Assembly (NCBI GenBank): GCA_007127665.1
Contig: SKYY01000074.1
Location: 1-11,709 of the forward strand
Length of the DNA stretch: 11,709 bases
DNA from: Balneolales bacterium
Lineage (GTDB): Bacteria; Bacteroidota; Rhodothermia; Balneolales; Natronogracilivirgulaceae
Direction: 5' to 3'
The translations under genes were made by a program, and so were the position numbers. The notes under the pieces are model-generated. The model worked only from the letters and a program-made list of their open reading frames with translations. It did no database searches and was not told where the DNA came from. This document shows positions 6,704-11,709 of the stretch, in pieces (the stretch's first letter is position 1; the number at the start of each line of letters is the position of its first letter).

Positions 6704-8698
6704 TTACGATGTAATCTGTTTTGGGCCGCTCTCTTCTTCCAGCATCCATGGCTCGAGGATTATTTCCGGTATGCCGTTCAGGAACCGTGAGGGATTGGAA
6801 AAATAGTCGCCGAACGGACTTTCTTTTGTAACCGGATAAGTCACAAAGAGTCTCTCCCTGGCGCGTGTACATCCAACATAGAGCAGTCTCAATTCTTCGT
6901 CAAGAGCCTGAGGGTCGTCCACGGAATAACCGGATGGAATGATTCCGTCAAGGCACTGAACAATAAAAACCGTATCCCATTCCAGGCCTTTGGCGGAATG
7001 AATCGTACTAAGGACAAGGGGCTCTTCGTCTTTCATGGAGGCTTCCGTATCCACTGCAGTTGCGTCGAGCGGATCCAGGGTTAGTGCCTGCAGCAGTTCG
7101 TCAAGACTCCGGTACGCCGACGCCAATCCGGAAAAGGCTTCCAGGTCCTTGAGCCGCTTGGGATGGTCATCAAACTTTTTGCTGCATATGGGGTTATAGT
7201 ATGCAACGGCTGCGGCAACCGCTTTTGCCGGCTGGTCCCGATACCGGTTCAGTTCTGCCAGCACCATGCTTAGCTGTTCAAGTTGATGCTGGTAGGATTT
7301 GCTGACCAGGCCTGAATCGTTGAAACTCCGGTTTTTGTTCCTGACAAGCCAAGATATCAGTTCCTGCGCCGTCTTGGGTCCGATCCCCTCAAGCAGCATA
7401 AGCACTCTATTCCATGCAATTTGATCATCAGGATTTACAATTATCCTGATATGTGCCAGGATATCACGAATATGCGCAGCTTCTGAAAACTTTTGACCGC
7501 CAAATTTCTGAAAAGGTATGTTTCTTTTATTGAGTTCCCATTCCAGGTCGTAGGAGTCTCGTCCGTTACGGAAAAGAATGGCGATGTCTCCGAGAGAGAG
7601 TCCCTGTTCCCGAAGCTGAAGCAGCATTTGACAGACAAAACGGGACTGTTCCCGTTCGCATGAAGCTTTGACCAGGCCGGGAAGATCTCCTCCTTCTTTT
7701 CGCGTGAATAGTTTTTTTTCAAACTTCTGGCTTGCTTTGCTTATCAAAGTGTTAGCAAGATCCAGCACGGGTTGGACCGATCGGTAGTTTTCTTCCAGCC
7801 GGATGATCTGGCACTCCCTGAACTGTTCCGGGAAAGTGAGGATATTTCGGAAATCGGCTCCCCGAAAGGCATAGATACTCTGCGCATCATCACCTACGGC
7901 CATCAGGTTCCCGTGTGCCGAACTGAAAAGTCTTGCCAGTTCGGCCTGCAGGGCGTTGGTGTCCTGGTACTCATCCACCAAAACCTGTCTGTTTCTTGAT
8001 GATACTCTTGTGCGGACATCCTCGCTTTCCGTAAGCATTTTATGCGTATAGACAAGTAAATCGTCAAAGTCCATGACCCCATTTTCGCTTTTATAATCAG
8101 AGTATCTTTTCTGGACTTCGAGAATGGCATCATGGTGCTGGAGAAACTGGGGGTAAGCGGAAGCCAGGATATCGTACAGTGGCTGCCGGCGGTTGACGGA
8201 CGCTGAGAACATCGCCTGGAGGGTGCTTTTTTGCGGGAATCGTTTTCCGCGCAGCTTTGCAGCCAGAGGTGCGCGTACGTAGTGGATGGTGTCGGAGGCA
8301 TCGGCCTGGTCGAGGAGTGTAAAATTGGGCGGGAATCCAACATGATCGGAATACATATGAAGCAGTTGGTTGCAATAATGATGGAAGGTCCCTCCTTTTA
8401 CAAGAGAACAACGTTCGTCGAGTACGCCGGCGGCTTTGTCGAGCATTTCATTGGCAGCGCGTCGTGTGAACGTAAGCAACAGGATCGACCGGGGTTCCGT
8501 ACCATCTTCAACAAGGCGTGCTACTCGGTAGACCAGAGTGCGGGTTTTGCCCGTACCTGCTCCTGCAATCACCAGTGCGGGTCCACGATCGTGCATAACA
8601 GCGTGGTACTGCTGTTCGTTAAGCAGTTCGTTATAGTTGATACGGTAGGAGGTGGCATTGGCACCTGCGTCATCCTTTTTCAGTACGAATCGCTTCAT
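6704..8698 (-). CDS. UvrD/Rep/PcrA-family superfamily 1A DNA helicase
   Basis: ATP-driven 3'-5' single-stranded DNA translocase, expected in repair, replication restart or removal of DNA-bound proteins. 664 residues with all SF1A motifs: Q motif (LNEQQYHAV, 26-34), Walker A AGAGTGKT (45-52), motif Ia LLLTFTRRAANEML (73-86), motif II VDEYQDTN (241-248), motif III VGDDAQSIYAFRG (268-280), motif IV IIRLEENYRS (298-307), motif V STIHSAKGLEWDTVFI (564-579) and motif VI LRLLYVGCTRARE (603-615). A 2B-type region carries LLEGIGPKTAQELI (435-448), a helix-hairpin-helix-like element. The protein ends about 50 residues after motif VI, so it lacks the C-terminal arm of PcrA/UvrD and is close to Rep in length. 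It stands alone on its strand. I cannot tell from sequence whether it is the main UvrD or a paralogue. Confidence 0.95.
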   Translation of the reverse strand: MKRFVLKKDDAGANATSYRINYNELLNEQQYHAVMHDRGPALVIAGAGTGKTRTLVYRVARLVEDGTEPRSILLLTFTRRAANEMLDKAAGVLDERCSLVKGGTFHHYCNQLLHMYSDHVGFPPNFTLLDQADASDTIHYVRAPLAAKLRGKRFPQKSTLQAMFSASVNRRQPLYDILASAYPQFLQHHDAILEVQKRYSDYKSENGVMDFDDLLVYTHKMLTESEDVRTRVSSRNRQVLVDEYQDTNALQAELARLFSSAHGNLMAVGDDAQSIYAFRGADFRNILTFPEQFRECQIIRLEENYRSVQPVLDLANTLISKASQKFEKKLFTRKEGGDLPGLVKASCEREQSRFVCQMLLQLREQGLSLGDIAILFRNGRDSYDLEWELNKRNIPFQKFGGQKFSEAAHIRDILAHIRIIVNPDDQIAWNRVLMLLEGIGPKTAQELISWLVRNKNRSFNDSGLVSKSYQHQLEQLSMVLAELNRYRDQPAKAVAAAVAYYNPICSKKFDDHPKRLKDLEAFSGLASAYRSLDELLQALTLDPLDATAVDTEASMKDEEPLVLSTIHSAKGLEWDTVFIVQCLDGIIPSGYSVDDPQALDEELRLLYVGCTRARERLFVTYPVTKESPFGDYFSNPSRFLNGIPEIILEPWMLEEESGPKQITS

Positions 8699-8944
8699 CT
8701 GTGTATCATTTTTCGATTCATGAGGTCACATTGGCCCTCACATGGCAGAATGAAATTCAGACCGGGTTGTCAGCCGGGAGCTGTCATGTTCGTTTCAAGG
8801 AACACAATATATGTAAAAAATATGTTTTTGATACTCCTATCCGTGTGTATTTACCAATTTGTTGTTGAGTTGTTTTCAACCGGATGCGTAAGAATCGTTG
8901 AAAGATTATTATTTTTACTCCATACCTAAAGATCAAACTTGCAC
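8699..8944. promoter_or_regulatory. Divergent intergenic region: helicase and solenoid lipoprotein promoters
   Basis: About 245 bp that must carry promoters for both flanking genes. Visible structure: hairpin CATGAGG (8719-8725) with CCTCA-c-ATG (8736-8743, one bulged base), a second hairpin TGTTC/GAACA (8787-8804), and a shorter CAGC/GCTG stem between them. A weak pair, TTGAAA (8898-8903) and CATACC (8921-8926), 17 bp apart, lies 19 bp before the plus-strand ATG. No convincing promoter or tRNA is present. Confidence 0.4.
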
Positions 8945-10843
8945 ATGAACATCAGATCACTGCTGTTTCCCGCACTCTTTTTTTTATCTCTGCTTTTTTT
9001 TGTTGTGCAGTGTGAAAAAGGTAACGCGGATCGAGAAGCGAACCGGCTTTTTGTGGAGGCATACCGCCTGACGGAGTCTGGCCGGCAATCCGAGGTACAA
9101 GATCCCGGGGAAGCATACTCTTATTATCGACAGGCCGTTCAGAAAATCGACAATATAATAGAGAATTACCCTGATACACCTGTGGCTGTTGACGTGGCGC
9201 AACGCCGTACCCGCATTGGGGATATCACGATTGGTGAATTGCGGGAAAGAGTGCCGCGTTTCTCCGCGCTGGCACGGGCCATGAACGGTTTCCATGACTT
9301 AACTCTCTATCTGATACAGATGGAGGATGAGGTTTACCGCGGCTCGCTGCATCTGTCCTATGCCGGCTTATTGCATGAACGGGGGCTGGACCAGCGGCAT
9401 GAAGAAGTTGTCGGCAAGGTTCTTCAACAGGCGGATCGTCACTGGAACCGGGAGCTGATCGACCGGCTCTATCTGGAGTTATCCCAGCACTTTTCAACTC
9501 TTTCCATGTGGGATCAAAGTCTCCAGGCGTTGGATCGCATACAGGACCAACAATTACTCCATAAGGCGCTGTATCACCTTCTTGACAGTGGTTACATGCG
9601 CGCACCGGGCGGAGGCCATCCTGCGCGGGTTGCTTCCTTTTTTGATTATGTGGATCCGGTAAACCGTGTTACATTGATTGAGCGCATCTGCGATGATCTG
9701 CTGGTAACAGGCAATCGCCCGCATGCGGTATCTCTGTTGCATGGACAATTACCGGAGCTTTCTGAAAACAGATTGCTGGAGTATATAGATGCTCTTTCCC
9801 GGTTGTCATCCACATTGGCCAATCATGGTGAATATGACCTCAGTGACATGGTTATCGAGCAGATTGAAAAAGCAGATTCCAATTATGCATATTTTGCCAG
9901 GCGTGATCTCGCTGAAGCCGTTGCACGCAATGGCGAGTTTTCGGTTGCTGCAGACATGGCCTCCCGCTTTGACCATGATCACTTCCGCCATACGGCGTAT
10001 GCAGGAATCGCCGTTGAGTTGGTCCGTCAGGACAGTCTGTCAATGGCCCTGACCCTTTTGAACCGTATTCCTGACGATGTAACCGAGAAGACCGGGGCAT
10101 TGCTTGAAATCGCATTGCTGCTTGAAGACCATGAGGAACTCTCGGACTCACTACTTCAGGCTTCGGTACCGCTTATTGCTGATATTCCATCTCCTGTTGC
10201 GAGATCAAAATCCCTCGTCAACCTTGCCGATATTCATATCCGGCGTGACCGTCGATCTCTGGCTGCAGAAGCTATGGAACAGGTAGAAGTGTACGCTTCA
10301 GAGGTCTCTGATCCCGAGAACATAAATGCATTGATAACTACCATTATTGAGAGATGGATTACTCTGGGCAGGCCGGATCGTGCCCTCAATATTGCAGCCT
10401 GGTACAGGATGGATCATCCTTCTTTCGAGATGCAGATTCCCGATCTCTTTGGCTATGCCATTAAACGGGGGTTTCATGATTTTGCACTTACCCTGGCCGG
10501 AATGACTGATCGCAGAGCATACTACCAGTATTTGCTTATCACGGCCTACCTGGATCAGGGAGTCGTTTCCCAGCCCATGGAGCTTGCTTATCAAATCCGT
10601 GATTATTACTGGAGATCGCGTGCCCAGTCGCTATTGATAATAGATTTGAAAAGCAAAGTTAATACAGCTACCGCAGAACGCGTATCAACGGATGCACTGC
10701 TTACCATACAGCGTATCCGTGACAGATCGGACAAGCAGCGTGCATTATTCCATGCCGCTTCCATAATGTCAGCAGCCGGAATCAATATGGATGTGGAGCG
10801 AAGATCAATAACTATTGAGCTTCTGGGTCAGATTGTCAGCTGA
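8945..10843 (+). CDS. Alpha-solenoid (TPR-like) repeat lipoprotein, unknown function
   Basis: 632 residues. The N-terminus MNIRSLLFPALFFLSLLFFVVQC is a lipoprotein-type signal, with Cys23 as the probable lipid site; Gln at -1 is atypical. The rest is nearly all helix. Residues 30-90 resemble a TPR/YfiO-like start (AYSYYRQAVQKIDNIIENYPDTPVA). From about 180 onward there are degenerate 35-40-residue units in which a helix of type LAEAVARNGEFSVAADMAS is followed by an Asp-rich turn and a helix such as AYAGIAVELVRQDSLSMALTLL, a pattern of protein-binding scaffolds. No catalytic motif is seen. A TTG at 8939 adds only two residues, so ATG 8945 is preferred; no strong ribosome-binding site is visible. 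The signal-peptide codons contain two T8 tracts. The next gene, 74 bp on, is a protease lipoprotein, suggesting a shared envelope role (inference). Confidence 0.82.
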   Translation: MNIRSLLFPALFFLSLLFFVVQCEKGNADREANRLFVEAYRLTESGRQSEVQDPGEAYSYYRQAVQKIDNIIENYPDTPVAVDVAQRRTRIGDITIGELRERVPRFSALARAMNGFHDLTLYLIQMEDEVYRGSLHLSYAGLLHERGLDQRHEEVVGKVLQQADRHWNRELIDRLYLELSQHFSTLSMWDQSLQALDRIQDQQLLHKALYHLLDSGYMRAPGGGHPARVASFFDYVDPVNRVTLIERICDDLLVTGNRPHAVSLLHGQLPELSENRLLEYIDALSRLSSTLANHGEYDLSDMVIEQIEKADSNYAYFARRDLAEAVARNGEFSVAADMASRFDHDHFRHTAYAGIAVELVRQDSLSMALTLLNRIPDDVTEKTGALLEIALLLEDHEELSDSLLQASVPLIADIPSPVARSKSLVNLADIHIRRDRRSLAAEAMEQVEVYASEVSDPENINALITTIIERWITLGRPDRALNIAAWYRMDHPSFEMQIPDLFGYAIKRGFHDFALTLAGMTDRRAYYQYLLITAYLDQGVVSQPMELAYQIRDYYWRSRAQSLLIIDLKSKVNTATAERVSTDALLTIQRIRDRSDKQRALFHAASIMSAAGINMDVERRSITIELLGQIVS

Positions 10844-10857
10844 GCCGTAATGGTAAA

Positions 10858-10881
10858 AATTCACGCCTGGTCTTGTGAATT
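10858..10881 (+). other. Inverted repeat between solenoid and protease lipoprotein genes
   Basis: AATTCAC (10858-10864) and GTGAATT (10875-10881) form a perfect 7-bp stem with a 10-nt loop, 14 bp after the solenoid stop and 36 bp before the protease start. There is no T-tract, so it is more likely an mRNA stabiliser, processing site or protein-binding site than a strong terminator. Confidence 0.35.
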
Positions 10882-10917
10882 CACTCTGAGCTTAATGAAT
10901 CCAATGATTTTAAACAC

Positions 10918-11709
10918 ATGAACCCACTCCGAAACACTACGATCCTGCTGTTTCTAATGAGCTTGCTTCTCGCCGGTTCCTGCACCCGGGCCATTGTATA
11001 CATTGACCAGGAACCCGGTACGGGCAAATACATAACCAGCCATCCGGTTGGAAATGCATCTCAGTATCTTGAGCGCATCCAGCGTTCCATCAAGCGGATC
11101 ACGAGCACATCCTACTACGAGACCTTCGTGTTTGATCCCGATACACGCATTACACATGGTGATATTGCCGGACTGTATTCGCCGAGGCCTTACGCAGCAA
11201 CTGTGATTCAAAGTCATACCACATCCTCAGGCACCGCCATTGTGATTCATAACCGCGACGAACTGGTCGGTATGATGACGGCCCGTCATGTAATATCATC
11301 ACCTGATACGCTTTATGAATACAGGGAAACAGGAGAACCATACCTTGCCAGTGTCACTATAAAAATCAATCAGGTAAACTGGCTTTTCGATGCCCCCTAT
11401 GTTGGGACCTTTGATGTTATTGTAACCGATGAGCTTGCCGATCTCGCATTCATAGGCGCCCGCATCGACCCCTCTTCGCTTGATGTGCCGGTCAGGGAAC
11501 ATTTTCCGGTTTTCCCGTATCCATTCGGACGTCCTGAGCGTTTGCGAGTCGGAGCTTTTACTTACAGCTTTGGCTACCCGAGGGGGTATCCCATGGTAAC
11601 TACTGCTATTGTGAGCCAGGCCAGTCGCGACCGCCATCATTCTTTTGTGACCGACGGGTTGTTCAATCCCGGCTTCAGCGGCGGGGCCGTCGTTGCCATA
11701 AACGGCGGA
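10918..11709 (+). CDS. Trypsin-like serine protease lipoprotein, 3' end outside the window
   Basis: An open frame from ATG 10918 to the window edge gives 264 residues. MNPLRNTTILLFLMSLLLAGSC is a signal peptide with probable lipidated Cys22. After a linker of about 70 residues, a chymotrypsin-fold (S1/DegP-like) domain begins: SGTAIVI (104-110) is the first strand pair, catalytic His124 lies in MTARHVIS, Asp175 in ADLAFIG, and Ser254 in NPGFSGGAVV. The oxyanion-hole Gly and the GxSGG context are intact, so the enzyme should be active. YSFGYPRGYPMVTTAIVS (216-233) matches the stretch that precedes the serine loop in HtrA-like proteases. Whether PDZ or other domains follow is not visible. No Shine-Dalgarno is seen. 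It lies 74 bp after the solenoid lipoprotein gene and is probably exported with it; envelope quality control or processing is a plausible role (inference). Confidence 0.9.
   Translation, partial: MNPLRNTTILLFLMSLLLAGSCTRAIVYIDQEPGTGKYITSHPVGNASQYLERIQRSIKRITSTSYYETFVFDPDTRITHGDIAGLYSPRPYAATVIQSHTTSSGTAIVIHNRDELVGMMTARHVISSPDTLYEYRETGEPYLASVTIKINQVNWLFDAPYVGTFDVIVTDELADLAFIGARIDPSSLDVPVREHFPVFPYPFGRPERLRVGAFTYSFGYPRGYPMVTTAIVSQASRDRHHSFVTDGLFNPGFSGGAVVAINGG

Noticed and set aside
8719..8804. Hairpins upstream of the helicase as a riboswitch or tRNA
   Set aside because: Stems are only 4-8 bp, with no tRNA arms, T-loop or known riboswitch core; kept only as general intergenic structure.
8231..8929. 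Plus-strand open frame (232 codons) opposite the helicase 5' end and across the intergenic region
   Set aside because: Mostly antisense to conserved helicase motifs; Cys/His-rich composition without pattern. The part beyond 8698 overlaps promoter DNA.
1..11709. CRISPR array, transposon ends, phage or toxin-antitoxin genes
   Set aside because: No regularly spaced repeats, transposase motifs, terminal inverted repeats or paired small toxin/antitoxin frames were seen.

Overview
The window looks like ordinary chromosome of a Gram-negative bacterium. Three proteins carry lipoprotein-type signal peptides. Shine-Dalgarno sequences are mostly weak or absent. The protein flavour (a HEAT-tailed M1 peptidase lipoprotein, a NuoI with an extended tail, a short UvrD-type helicase) fits the Bacteroidota/Rhodothermota/Balneolota group. 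This placement is an inference from style; there is no rRNA or other decisive marker in the window. I see no tRNA, rRNA, insertion sequence, prophage gene or CRISPR array, and no clear sign of a new defence or mobile system.

Layout. Positions 2-2548 (+) hold most of an M1 zinc aminopeptidase lipoprotein whose first codons lie off the left edge. Its stop codon sits in a small 20-bp tandem repeat. It is followed by about 300 bp of intergenic DNA with nested AT-rich palindromes, a promoter-like pair and a hairpin plus T-tract terminator; together these could mark a small RNA. A minus-strand block then runs, in transcription order, der (6265-4958), a nuoI-like ferredoxin subunit (4834-4148), a DinB-like helical protein (4082-3549) and a seven-helix membrane protein (3497-2850). 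Divergent from der is a 79-residue two-helix membrane protein (6358-6597, +). It converges on a UvrD/Rep-family helicase (8698-6704, -).

After a divergent intergenic region of about 245 bp, the plus strand carries a 632-residue alpha-solenoid lipoprotein (8945-10843) and the first 264 residues of a trypsin-like serine protease lipoprotein (10918 to the right edge) with a complete His/Asp/Ser triad.

How the genes relate: der (ribosome assembly), nuoI (complex I electron transfer) and the helicase (DNA repair/replication) are housekeeping functions brought together without an obvious shared pathway. The two right-hand lipoproteins are the best candidates for working together at the cell envelope: a repeat scaffold next to a protease, same strand, 74 bp apart. 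The points most worth a second look are the possible small RNA near 2604-2765, the NuoI separated from other complex I genes, the DinB-like fold without its usual metal ligands, the kinase-less 7TM protein, and two T8 tracts in the solenoid lipoprotein's signal-peptide codons.
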